Positions 42,238 through 49,948 of a stretch of DNA of 64,000 bases are shown here, piece after piece. The position numbers were made by a program, and so were the translations under genes. Origin of the DNA: Actinoplanes sp. L3-i22 (GTDB taxonomy: Bacteria; Actinomycetota; Actinomycetes; Mycobacteriales; Micromonosporaceae); assembly GCF_019704555.1 (NCBI RefSeq), contig NZ_AP024745.1, positions 7,572,501 through 7,636,500 of the forward strand, given 5' to 3'. Position 1 is the stretch's first letter; each line of letters starts with the position of its first letter. The notes beneath the pieces were generated by a model that saw nothing but the letters and a program-made list of their open reading frames with translations, was not told the origin of the DNA and searched no databases.

Positions 42238-42789
42238 TCAGGCGGGCTTCAGGCGCTTGCGCTCGACGATGCTCGTGGCGGTGACGACGCTCATCGGCGG
42301 CACGTCCTTGGCGACGACCGCGCCCGCGCCGACGACCGAGCCGCGACCGATCGTCACGCCGGGCGTGACCGTCACGGCCGCGCCGATCCACACGTCGTCC
42401 TCGATGACGATCGGCGCGGACGTGATGAAGGCGAACCGTTCGGCGACCTCGACCGGGTGGCCCGCCGTGCTCAGCGTGACCCGCGGGCCGATCATCACCC
42501 GGTCACCGATGGTGATTCCGCCGTAGTCCAGGAAGAAGCAGCCCTGGTTGATGAAGACGCGGTCGCCGAACGTCGCGCCCAGCCCGTAGTCGCAGTGGAA
42601 CGGCGGCAGGATCGACAGCGACTCCGGGATCGGCCCGCCGAAGATCTCGGTCAACGCCGCCCGGCGCGCGTCCAGGTCGTCGAACGGCAGGGCGTTGAGG
42701 CGGGCACTCAGGGTCATGGCGACCTGGACCCGCTCGGCGAAGGCCCGCGACTCGGGGGTCCGGGTGGGGAGGCGTTGCTCGTTGCGCAC
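42238..42789 (-). CDS. Maltose/galactoside-type hexapeptide O-acetyltransferase
   Basis: The 183-residue protein has a helical N-terminal cap (MTLSARLNALPFDDLDARRAALTEIFG) and a left-handed beta helix: GATFGDRVFINQGCFFLDYGGITIGDRVMIGPRVTLSTAGHPVE, then APIVIEDDVWIGAAVTVTPGVTIGRGSVVGAGAVVAKD. The catalytic His lies in TAGHPV. This matches LacA/Maa enzymes that acetylate sugars with acetyl-CoA. The start is GTG 42789 or possibly the in-frame ATG at 42717. It is isolated, convergent to the ABC permease. Confidence 0.9.
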   Translation of the reverse strand: MRNEQRLPTRTPESRAFAERVQVAMTLSARLNALPFDDLDARRAALTEIFGGPIPESLSILPPFHCDYGLGATFGDRVFINQGCFFLDYGGITIGDRVMIGPRVTLSTAGHPVEVAERFAFITSAPIVIEDDVWIGAAVTVTPGVTIGRGSVVGAGAVVAKDVPPMSVVTATSIVERKRLKPA

Positions 42790-42807
42790 GCGGCCATGCT
42801 GACACAG

Positions 42808-42836
42808 GGGACGGGGCTCACGACGTACCCAAGCGA
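42808..42836 (+). repeat. Short dispersed repeat, copy B
   Basis: This intergenic copy (GGGACGGGGCTCACG then ACGTACCCAA) matches 318-342 at 24 of 25 bases. It lies 19 bp upstream of the acetyltransferase start, in the gap before the DUF4166 gene. Confidence 0.5.
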
Positions 42837-42889
42837 TGGCCGCAGCCCGGACCGGCGGCGAAGGGTGAGCGAAGGCCGGAGCCGAAAAT

Positions 42890-43558
42890 CTATGCGGGGT
42901 TTTCGCGCAGCGGGCGGACCGCGGCCGGCACCGGTGTCCCGCCCGGCAGGAACGCGGCCCGGAAGCTGCCGTGATAGCCGAACAGCGGCCCGAACCGCCG
43001 GTTCGTCACGGTCACCCGGATGTCGAAGCGCTCGGCCCGCTCGTCCCACGACTCGCGCACCTCGGCCTCGGCCATCACCAGGCCGGGGCAGCGGACGCCG
43101 CCGCGGAAGATCTGGGCGCCGCTGCGGATCCGCAGGCCACCGCGGTCGTCGACGGACACGTCGAGGTCGACGGCGAGGTGCTGGGTGGTGCCGAGGTAGT
43201 CGACGACCACCTCGCGGCCGGGGTGGTAGACCATCGTGGCGTCGAAGCGGCGGCGCCGGTGCGGGCGGACCTGGAACGTGCGGACGAAGGTGAGCGTCGG
43301 CCGGTCGTAGGTGTCGCGGTAGGCGTAGTTCTCGATGGTGAACGGGATGTTCGTGCCGGTCTCCGGGAACAGGATGTGCCGCAGCGTCCCGAAGTACAGG
43401 AACGGGGCGGTGAACGCGCCGCCGCGCCACACCCGGTCCATCGTGCCGGTGCCGACGCAGCCCTGGTCGCGGTCGCCGTCCACCCCGAAGCGGCGCTGCA
43501 GTCGCGGGTGGAGGCGGTCGAAGTCGTCGCCGAGCGCCTGTGCGAAAACGGAGGTCAT
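42890..43558 (-). CDS. DUF4166 domain protein
   Basis: The 222-residue protein starts MTSVFAQALGDDFDRLHPRLQRRFG, the usual opening of DUF4166 proteins, and continues GTGTMDRVWRGGAFTAPFLYFGTLRHILFPETG..FTIENYAYRDTYDRPTLTFVRTF. The fold is predicted mainly beta; no activity is established, though some homologues are fused to dehydrogenase-like proteins. The ATG at 43558 overlaps the upstream SRPBCC stop (ATGA), so the two proteins are made together and probably act together. Confidence 0.88.
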   Translation of the reverse strand: MTSVFAQALGDDFDRLHPRLQRRFGVDGDRDQGCVGTGTMDRVWRGGAFTAPFLYFGTLRHILFPETGTNIPFTIENYAYRDTYDRPTLTFVRTFQVRPHRRRRFDATMVYHPGREVVVDYLGTTQHLAVDLDVSVDDRGGLRIRSGAQIFRGGVRCPGLVMAEAEVRESWDERAERFDIRVTVTNRRFGPLFGYHGSFRAAFLPGGTPVPAAVRPLRENPA

Positions 43559-44199
43559 TCCTGGTTGTCCTTTCCGGGCCGACGCTTGCAGCGACGGGCG
43601 GCGGGGGTCGAGGGGTGCGGGGGCAGCACGACGGCCAGGGCCGCCAGGATCCACCAATGGGCGCCGACCGCGACGGCGATCAGTGCCGCGCGCAGCAGCG
43701 CCTCGGTGACGGCGTGCCGGCGGGCCCGCTCGGGCGGGATGCCGCGTTCCAGCCAGAGCCGCAGGCGGTCGAACGACCAGGCGGTGGCCCAGCCGAAGAG
43801 CGGGCCGAAGACGGTGTCGATCAGCCGGCCGAGGCGGCCCCAGCGGGGGCGGTAGGAGTACCCGGTGAGGAAGCGCACGCCGCCGTGGACCGGAACATAA
43901 CGCCAGTAGCCGGAGCCGTCGCGGATCAGCGACCGCACGTCGTCGGAGCCGAACCGCAGCGCCGAGACCGCGGCGCCACCGTCCGGCCGCCGGTCGCCGC
44001 TGTGCACGCCGTAGCCGGCGATCTCGACGCCGGGCAGCACCGCGGTGGCGTAGGTGAACGCGGCGGGGACGGCGCCGGGCACCGGATCGATGCGCCCGAA
44101 CCGCGCGTCCCAGCGGGCGTGCTCGCCCGGATCCTGGGTGGCTGCCCAGATCCGGTCCATCGACGCGGCAATGATCGTCTCGACGTAGACCCTGGCCAC
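43555..44199 (-). CDS. SRPBCC-family (START-like) protein with C-terminal membrane segment
   Basis: The 214-residue protein opens ARVYVETIIAASMDRIWAATQDPGEHARWDARFGRID, the first strand and helix of the polyketide-cyclase/START-like fold, which binds hydrophobic ligands. It then has FLTGYSYRPRWGRLGRLIDTVFGPLFGWATAWSFDRLRLWLE and ends with a hydrophobic segment (LLRAALIAVAVGAHWWILAALAVVL) and a basic tail. The GTG at 44199 has GGGGAGG 6 nt upstream. Two operator-like inverted repeats (44218-44260) lie in its promoter, so it and DUF4166 are probably under a TetR-type repressor encoded elsewhere. Confidence 0.85.
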   Translation of the reverse strand: MARVYVETIIAASMDRIWAATQDPGEHARWDARFGRIDPVPGAVPAAFTYATAVLPGVEIAGYGVHSGDRRPDGGAAVSALRFGSDDVRSLIRDGSGYWRYVPVHGGVRFLTGYSYRPRWGRLGRLIDTVFGPLFGWATAWSFDRLRLWLERGIPPERARRHAVTEALLRAALIAVAVGAHWWILAALAVVLPPHPSTPAARRCKRRPGKDNQE

Positions 44200-44217
44200 G
44201 ACACCTCCCCGTTCGGT

Positions 44218-44233
44218 TTGAGCGACCGCTTAA
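44218..44233. promoter_or_regulatory. TetR-type operator candidate (promoter-proximal)
   Basis: TTGAGCGACCGCTTAA has 7-bp arms with one mismatch around AC. It lies 19 bp from the SRPBCC start codon and matches the second site at 44245. Confidence 0.6.
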
Positions 44234-44244
44234 ATCTAGCAGTT

Positions 44245-44260
44245 TTGAGCGTTCGCTCAA
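44245..44260. promoter_or_regulatory. TetR-type operator candidate (distal)
   Basis: TTGAGCGTTCGCTCAA has perfect 7-bp arms around TT. The two sites start 27 bp apart, flanking an A/T-rich stretch (TTAAATCTAG) that would contain the -10 region, so binding should block transcription. Confidence 0.65.
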
Positions 44261-44460
44261 GACCCAATTTTTGGCGTACGGCGTGGAGCCGCCCGAGTTT
44301 TGTCACACCCCTCCGGTATCAAGGTCACTGTCCGGTGAGTCCGGCGAAACGAGTGCCTGATGCCTGCCGAGCCCGAGATCGCCCCCGTCGTCGACGCAGC
44401 ACACGCCGAGCCGTTCGACGCCGAGCCGGCCTGTCACGCGGCGATCGGGCGGCGGCCGGC

Positions 44461-44771
44461 ATGGCGGTGTGCACGACCGCCGACGAGCTGATCGGCTCGA
44501 TGACGGCGCGGTGCGCGGCCACCGTCGAGCAGCTGGAGGAGGTCGAGGGGGCCTGACCCGCAACGAGGGCAACGAGGCGGTCGAACACCTGGGTGGTAAG
44601 TCGTCCGGCTCGGTCTCCAAGCGGACCGACCTGGTCGTGGTCGGCGACGGGGCCGGCTCGAAGGCGGCCAAGGCCGAGGAGCTGGGCCTGCGCATCATGC
44701 CGTCGGACCGGTTCGCGGCGCTGCCGGCCGCCCACCACGCCGGCGAGGAGCCCGCCCTCGACGACTTCTGA
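44461..44771 (+). pseudogene. ligA: Decayed C-terminal fragment of NAD-dependent DNA ligase
   Basis: Two frames carry remnants of LigA. Up to 44556 one frame reads [25 protein letters not shown], like the helix-hairpin-helix end (..[14 protein letters not shown]). From 44553 another frame reads [30 protein letters not shown] followed by [15 protein letters not shown], the BRCT-domain pattern of LigA (LGGK..GSVSK.T..VV.G....SK..KA..LG). The rest of the ligase (adenylation, OB, zinc finger) is absent and the two pieces are joined by a stop and frameshift. This is most likely a relic of a second ligase gene copy left by recombination; it should not be functional. Confidence 0.75.
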
Positions 44772-44945
44772 CCTGTCCCGTACCGGCGCGACGTCGTAGC
44801 GGTGGCCTCGCCGGTCCCGGTACCGTGGGCTCGAAATCCGCCGAGAGGTGGAGGATCCCTGTCTCGGTGGAATGCCGGCGGATGCGGTGCCGGATTCGAA
44901 TTCGTCGCAGCGGCCCACGAGGCAGGAACGTGAGGTTCTTCTGCC

Positions 44946-46025
44946 ATGACCGATGACCAGCAGATCCCCGACCTGTCGCCAGAGGGCGACAAACCGTGCC
45001 ACGGCAACGCCGAACAGGTGTGGCATCTGGTGAAGACCTACGGGCCGGAGGTGACCGGCCTGTGCCGGGCCGGCTCGACCGTGCTCCCCAGCATCGGCGG
45101 GCTCGGCCTGTCGACCAGTCCCATCGGGGCCGGCCTGCCGGTCCTGCCGCGGACCAGGTTCAGCAGCGACCGGGCCAGCGAGCTGCTCGAAGCGGCACAG
45201 CACACCTGGAACGAGGGCCCGTGCCGGGACGCCGCCGCCACCGGCCGGCCGGTGCAGGCCGTCGACCTGACCGGCCGGCCGTGGGAGCGCCGGTGGCCCG
45301 GGTTCACCCCGGCCGCGCTCGACGCCGGCGTCCAGGCGGTCCTCGCGCTGCCGCTGCACGCCGGCGCGGTCCGCCACAACGGAGCCGTCGACCTGTCCCA
45401 GCCGCGACCGGGCGGGTTCGCGGCGGAGTACACCCTCGCGACCGCGTTCGCCGCCGCCACCGCCGAGCTGCTCAGCCTGGAACGCCTCGAACTGGACTGG
45501 CTCGGCGCCTTCACCGCCGCGCGCCGCGACAGCGACATCCTCGACGTCGCCGGCGGGGCGACGGCCGAGGCACGACCGGCCCTCGCGTCGGAGACCACCA
45601 CCGACCTTCCGCTGGCCCGCTGGTTCGACCGCGCGTCGCTGGCCGCGGTCCGCCGGCAGGTGCACGGCATCGCCCGGAAGCGGGGACTGCCCGGTGCCGC
45701 GGCGTACCCGTTCAGTCTCGCGGTGCACGAGGCCATGGCGAACGCGGTGCAGCACGGCGGCGGCTGCGGCCAGCTGCTGCTGTGGCTGCGTGACGACCGG
45801 CTGTGGTGCGAGATCAGCGACCACGGCCCCGGTATTCCCGACGCCGTCCTGCCCCGCAGCCACCCCGGCCACGCGCCGACCGGCGAGGGGCCACCGGAAC
45901 GCCACGGGCTCTGGATCATCGAGCGGGCCTGCACCAGTCTCGACATCATCACCGACGCCACCGGCACCCGGCTGTTGCTGAGCCACCGCATCGAATATCT
46001 CAACGGGCACCACACTCCACGGTGA
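44946..46025 (+). CDS. GAF and HATPase_c (anti-sigma-kinase-like) regulator
   Basis: The 359-residue protein has an N-terminal GAF-like region (LVKTYGPEVTGLCRAGSTVLPSIGGLGLSTSP..HTWNEGPCRDAAATGRPV, with the EGPC motif common in ANTAR-linked GAF domains) to about residue 160. The C-terminal ATPase domain has AYPFSLAVHEAMANAVQHGGG (N box) and CEISDHGPGIPDA (G1 box), resembling RsbW/SpoIIAB kinases. Such proteins phosphorylate STAS antagonists and release or hold sigma factors. A STAS gene follows 257 bp downstream on the same strand, which fits a partner-switching pair. Confidence 0.82.
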   Translation: MTDDQQIPDLSPEGDKPCHGNAEQVWHLVKTYGPEVTGLCRAGSTVLPSIGGLGLSTSPIGAGLPVLPRTRFSSDRASELLEAAQHTWNEGPCRDAAATGRPVQAVDLTGRPWERRWPGFTPAALDAGVQAVLALPLHAGAVRHNGAVDLSQPRPGGFAAEYTLATAFAAATAELLSLERLELDWLGAFTAARRDSDILDVAGGATAEARPALASETTTDLPLARWFDRASLAAVRRQVHGIARKRGLPGAAAYPFSLAVHEAMANAVQHGGGCGQLLLWLRDDRLWCEISDHGPGIPDAVLPRSHPGHAPTGEGPPERHGLWIIERACTSLDIITDATGTRLLLSHRIEYLNGHHTPR

Positions 46026-46282
46026 CCGTCCGGGTTGGTGCGCTGACTGCCAGGCGTCGCGAAGCCGCCGGACGGATGGCAGCGGTAGCGGCCGCCATGC
46101 GGTAACTTGACAGCAAGCTTGCCGGCCCGGACCCAGCCGCGCATGTCGGCGCGTCTTTCTCACACCGAGACCTCTCGACGCGTTGATGGCCGTTGCGGCG
46201 ACAGGGGGTTCCCGGTGACACGCTCGGACAATCAGCCTCAGAACGGCGACGGGGCCCTACCGCCGGCGCGAACGGCATCGGG

Positions 46283-46642
46283 GTGGCGGACCTCGTGATC
46301 GACATAACCGTCGGCGAGACTCCGCTGAGCGCGGTCGTGAGCGCCGAGGCCGGCCGGGTCCGGGTCGCGCTGCGCGGGGAGATCGATCGCCTGACCGGGC
46401 CGGCGCTCGCCGATCTACTGTGCACGACGCTGGACGACGGCATCTCGCTCGTCGAGGTGCAGATGGCCGATGTCGCGTTCGTCGACCTCGAGGGCGTTCG
46501 CATCCTGGTCCAGGCGCACGCCTACGGCGCCAAGCGCGGCATCCCGCTGACCCTGCGGCAACCGGCTTCGGAGGTCTGCTGGCTGCTGGAGCTCAACGGT
46601 GCCGACCACCTGCTGCCGAGCGAGGAAGACGACGCCGCGTAG
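46283..46642 (+). CDS. STAS-domain (anti-anti-sigma-like) protein without the usual Ser
   Basis: The 119-residue protein has the STAS fold: AGRVRVALRGEIDRLTGPALADLLCTTLDDG then LVEVQMADVAFVDLEGVRILVQAHAYGAKRG. In phosphorylated anti-anti-sigma factors the loop reads D-S-S-G; here it is D-L-E-G, so the phosphorylatable Ser is missing and a Glu stands next to it. It may act as a constitutively de-repressed or phospho-mimic form. The start is taken at GTG 46283; upstream in-frame sequence is not protein-like. Its stop is 9 bp from the convergent GAF-ANTAR gene. Confidence 0.78.
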   Translation: MADLVIDITVGETPLSAVVSAEAGRVRVALRGEIDRLTGPALADLLCTTLDDGISLVEVQMADVAFVDLEGVRILVQAHAYGAKRGIPLTLRQPASEVCWLLELNGADHLLPSEEDDAA

Positions 46643-46651
46643 CGGAACCGG

Positions 46652-47395
46652 TCAGGGTGTGCCGGGATCGGCGAGCTCCGGCAGGCTGGCCAGGTCGGTC
46701 ACCACCGTGTACGCGACGTCGCTGAGCCGGCGGTTGGTGCGCCGCGCATAGCCGCGGATCAGCTGGAACGCCGCGTCGACGTCGATGCCGTGGGTCTGCG
46801 CGATCGCGCCCTTGGCCTGCTCGATGACGATGCGGCTGTTCAGCGCGCCCTGCAACTGCTCGGTCAGCACCTCGGCGCGGCGAATCGTGCGCTCCTGCAG
46901 CAGGCTGATCGCGGCGACGTCGGCCAGGGCCTGCACGATCTGCACATCGCCGCCGCCGAGGTCACCGACGGTGTCGCCGAACAGGCCCATCACGCCGATG
47001 ATCTCCTGCCGCAACCGCAGCGGGAACGCCCGCACCGACCGGAATCCGGCGGTGGCGGCCTGCGGCGCGAACCGCGGCCACCGCACGGACGCGGCGGCCG
47101 CGGCGAGGTCGGTGCCGACCACCGACTCGCCGCTGTGGAACGCGTCGACGCACGGCCCGTCCTGCGCCCGGACCTGGAACAGCTCGAGAAACCTGGTGGT
47201 CTCGTCGGAGGCCGCCATGAAGTGCAGGCGCCGCCTCGGGTCGGCGAGCAGGATCCCCACGGTGGCGTCGTCGGTCAGCCCGGCGACCCGGTTCGCGAGC
47301 ATCTGCAGAAACTCGATCAGGTCGAACTCGTCGACGAGGGTGTCGGCAACCTCGACGAAGACTTTCGCGAGGCGCTCAGCGGAAACGGTGGTCAT
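46652..47395 (-). CDS. GAF-ANTAR transcription antiterminator-like regulator
   Basis: The 247-residue protein has a GAF domain (VADTLVDEFDLIEFLQMLANRVAGLTDDATVGILLAD..QDGPCVDAF) and a C-terminal ANTAR domain (LQGALNSRIVIEQAKGAIAQTHGIDVDAAFQLIRGYARRTNRRLSDVAYTVV, about 178-235). ANTAR domains bind paired RNA hairpins and prevent transcription termination. The GAF domain probably senses a small molecule or redox state. It is preceded by a second GAF-ANTAR gene 36 bp upstream, presumably co-transcribed. Confidence 0.88.
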   Translation of the reverse strand: MTTVSAERLAKVFVEVADTLVDEFDLIEFLQMLANRVAGLTDDATVGILLADPRRRLHFMAASDETTRFLELFQVRAQDGPCVDAFHSGESVVGTDLAAAAASVRWPRFAPQAATAGFRSVRAFPLRLRQEIIGVMGLFGDTVGDLGGGDVQIVQALADVAAISLLQERTIRRAEVLTEQLQGALNSRIVIEQAKGAIAQTHGIDVDAAFQLIRGYARRTNRRLSDVAYTVVTDLASLPELADPGTP

Positions 47396-47431
47396 GGCTG
47401 CCTCCCGGCCTGACTGCCCGGCGACGGGCGT

Positions 47432-48100
47432 TCACGAGTGATCACGATCGAAGTGCAGCCGGCCGGCGACGATGTCCGCGGCCACCTCGCCCAGGCGACG
47501 GTCGGTGCGGTAGGCGTATGCGCGCAGTCGAACCAGCGCCTCGGCGAGGGTGACGCCCAGCATCACCATCACCATGCCCTGCGCCTGCCACACCACCGCG
47601 CCGTGCTCGATGACCTCGTCGATGTCGTCGTCGCCGTGGACCCGGCCCTGCCCGTCCAGCAGGGTCGCCACCGCGAGATCGCTGAACGTGATCGCCCGGC
47701 CGAGCTCGCCCCGGGACAGCGGCCCGACCTCGGTGCGGAACACGTCGAGGACACCGAGGCGGGCCGCGCCGACCTGCAGCGGGAACGCGAACACCGCACG
47801 GATCCCGGCCTGCCGCACGGCCGGGGTGTAGACCGGCCACCGCCGCACCGCCTCGCCGTCGAGATCGGCGATCAGCACCGGGCGCTGCGAGGAGAAGGCG
47901 TCGACGCACGGGCCCTCACCGAAGGTGAACTGCAGCTCCTCGATGCGTTCGGTGGCCGGATCCGAGGCGGCCGCCATGCCGTACCCACCGTCGGTGGCCT
48001 TCATGCTGACGCCGACGCCGGCGGCGGACAGCTCCCGGGTGGCGTCCGCGCAGAGCGCCCGCAGGCGGCTCACCGCGCCACGAGGTGACGGTGTCTCCAT
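47432..48100 (-). CDS. GAF-ANTAR regulator, second copy
   Basis: The 222-residue protein has an N-terminal GAF domain (LCADATRELSAAGVGVSMKATDGGYGMAAASDPATERIEELQFTFGEGPCVDAFSSQRPV) and a C-terminal ANTAR domain (VVWQAQGMVMVMLGVTLAEALVRLRAYAYRTDRRLGEVAADIVAGRL). EGPCVDAF is shared with its neighbour. The ANTAR helices are more hydrophobic than usual (GMVMVMLG). The two genes probably arose by duplication and divergence; different GAF sequences suggest different signals. RNA targets are not identifiable here. Confidence 0.88.
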   Translation of the reverse strand: METPSPRGAVSRLRALCADATRELSAAGVGVSMKATDGGYGMAAASDPATERIEELQFTFGEGPCVDAFSSQRPVLIADLDGEAVRRWPVYTPAVRQAGIRAVFAFPLQVGAARLGVLDVFRTEVGPLSRGELGRAITFSDLAVATLLDGQGRVHGDDDIDEVIEHGAVVWQAQGMVMVMLGVTLAEALVRLRAYAYRTDRRLGEVAADIVAGRLHFDRDHS

Positions 48101-48283
48101 GTCGTTCAGCCCGGCCGGCCCGGCGTCGACACGACCCGGCGCACCCTGTCACGACCTCGACCTGCGCGCATGATTTCACCCTTCCGAGTAATGATCATCG
48201 CTGGGTCTGAGGAAGCCGACAACGACCAGAAACCGCTCCCAACACTAGTCGCCCGGGACGCACCGCGATATGCCGACCCGCCG

Positions 48284-48916
48284 TCAGGCCGTGGCGCGGA
48301 GGAAGACGTAGTGGCCCAGGGTCCGGCGGCCCCCGCCCCGGCCGTTCCCGGTCGCGCCGGACAGGCCGGCCTCGGTCATCACCTCGACGAGGTGGGCGGG
48401 CGTGTGACCCGCGAGCCGGGAATGCCCGTGGTGGTTCGAGCCCTCGCGCGGGGTGCCGTCCGCGTCGACCACGTGCAGCTCACCGCCGGGGCGGAGCACC
48501 CGCCGGACCTCCCGCATCGCCGCGACCTGCGGTTCCGGGTCAAGGTGGTGCAGCATGTAGGAGGACAGGACCCGGTCGAAGCTCGCGTCCGGGAAGGGCA
48601 GCTCGTCGGCGTACGCCCGCTCGAAGCGGACCTCGACCCGCCGCCGCCGGGACTTGCGCCGGGCCCTGCGCAGCGCGGCCGGGTCCGGGTCGATGCCGAC
48701 CAGCTCGACCCGCGGCACCCGCCGGCCGAGCTGCAGCAGCAGGTCGCCGGGCCCGCAGCCGATCTCCAGCACCCGCTCGCCGGGCTGGACCCCGGCCCGG
48801 TCGAGCAGCTCGCCGTGCACCCGGTGCAGGCCGGCGATCCGGGTGAACGGTTCGTAGAGGAACAGCATCCAGTGTCGCCCCATCGCCGGGATGTAGGGCC
48901 GGACAGTCTCGGTCAT
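48284..48916 (-). CDS. Class I SAM-dependent methyltransferase
   Basis: The 210-residue protein has motif I VLEIGCGPGDLLLQLG, motif II-like VELVGIDPDPAALRRARRK, an ELPFPDASFDRVLSSYMLHHL stretch and VRRVLRPGGELHVVD. This is the UbiE/MenG-like methyltransferase-11 layout. The N-terminal GRHWMLFLYEPFTRIAG stretch suggests contact with a hydrophobic substrate. It is divergent from an AraC regulator gene across 50 bp, so that regulator may control it. The substrate is unknown. Confidence 0.88.
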   Translation of the reverse strand: MTETVRPYIPAMGRHWMLFLYEPFTRIAGLHRVHGELLDRAGVQPGERVLEIGCGPGDLLLQLGRRVPRVELVGIDPDPAALRRARRKSRRRRVEVRFERAYADELPFPDASFDRVLSSYMLHHLDPEPQVAAMREVRRVLRPGGELHVVDADGTPREGSNHHGHSRLAGHTPAHLVEVMTEAGLSGATGNGRGGGRRTLGHYVFLRATA

Positions 48917-48966
48917 CGCGCACTCCTGATGGTGATCAGACGAAATTCGGTCGTACGCTCAGCGTC

Positions 48967-49944
48967 ATGCAGCGCGACACCAGTGGCATCACCGATTCTT
49001 CGGCCGGGATGCGACATTCCTCGGATGTTCCGCACGCCCGGCCGACACGGCTGGACCGGCGCACCGCCGAGGGCGTGCCGGTCGCGGTCTACCGGCGCTC
49101 CCCCGGCACCCCGCCGGTCGCCGTCGCGCGCCTGCCCGACGTGTCGCTGACCCCGCACCCGCTGCCCGGCCCGCAGACCCACACCCACGACTTCCTGGTC
49201 CTCTTCTACGCCCACCGGGCCGCCGGCACGTTCCTCATCGACGACCGGAAGTGGTCAGTCGCCGACGGGGACCTGTTCGTCATCGCGCCCGGCCAGGTGC
49301 TGTCGTTTCCGGTCACGACGGCCGACGTCGTCACGGACGGCCGGGCCGTCTTCTTCCCCGCCGACGTGATCCGCGCCGGGGCGTACCCGTCCTGGCGCGC
49401 CCACCCGCTGCTGTTCCCGTTCGCCCGCGGCGCCGACCGCGCCCAGCGCCTGCGCATCCCGCCGGCGGAGCGGGCCGGCTGGCTGGACCGGCTGACCGCG
49501 CTGGAGGCCGAGTTGCGGGCCAGGCGGACCGGTTACGCCGAGGCCGCGCTGGCCCACCTGACCCTGCTGCTGGTCACCGTCGCCCGGCTGACCGGCGACG
49601 TCGCCGGCGACCTGCGGTCGGCCGACGAGCCGCTGCTCGCTGCCGTCTTCGACGTCATCGAGCAGCGCTTCCGGGACCCCATCTCACTGTCCGACGTCGC
49701 CGCCGAGGTCGCCCTGACTCCAGGCCATCTGACCACTTTGGTACGGCGTAAGACCGGCCGCACGGTCCAGCAGTGGCTCACGGAGCGCCGCATGCAGGAG
49801 GCCCGCCGCCTGCTGACCGAGACCGATCTGACCGTGGCAGCGATCAGCCGCCGGGTCGGCCACCCGGACGTCAGCTACTTCATCAAGCGCTTCCGCGCCG
49901 AGCACGACGCCACCCCGGCCCAGTGGCGCCGCCCCACCGACTGA
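48967..49944 (+). CDS. AraC-family transcriptional regulator
   Basis: The 325-residue protein has an N-terminal cupin-like sensor (THTHDFLVLFYAHRAAGTFLIDDRKWSVADGDLFVIAPGQVLSFP) and a C-terminal double helix-turn-helix: ISLSDVAAEVALTPGHLTTLVRRKTGRTVQQWLTERRMQEARRLLTETDLTVAAISRRVGHPDVSYFIKRFRAEHDATPAQWR. The second motif is the AraC signature. It probably binds the short region shared with the divergent methyltransferase gene. The ligand is unknown. Confidence 0.9.
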   Translation: MQRDTSGITDSSAGMRHSSDVPHARPTRLDRRTAEGVPVAVYRRSPGTPPVAVARLPDVSLTPHPLPGPQTHTHDFLVLFYAHRAAGTFLIDDRKWSVADGDLFVIAPGQVLSFPVTTADVVTDGRAVFFPADVIRAGAYPSWRAHPLLFPFARGADRAQRLRIPPAERAGWLDRLTALEAELRARRTGYAEAALAHLTLLLVTVARLTGDVAGDLRSADEPLLAAVFDVIEQRFRDPISLSDVAAEVALTPGHLTTLVRRKTGRTVQQWLTERRMQEARRLLTETDLTVAAISRRVGHPDVSYFIKRFRAEHDATPAQWRRPTD

Positions 49945-49948
49945 CGCC

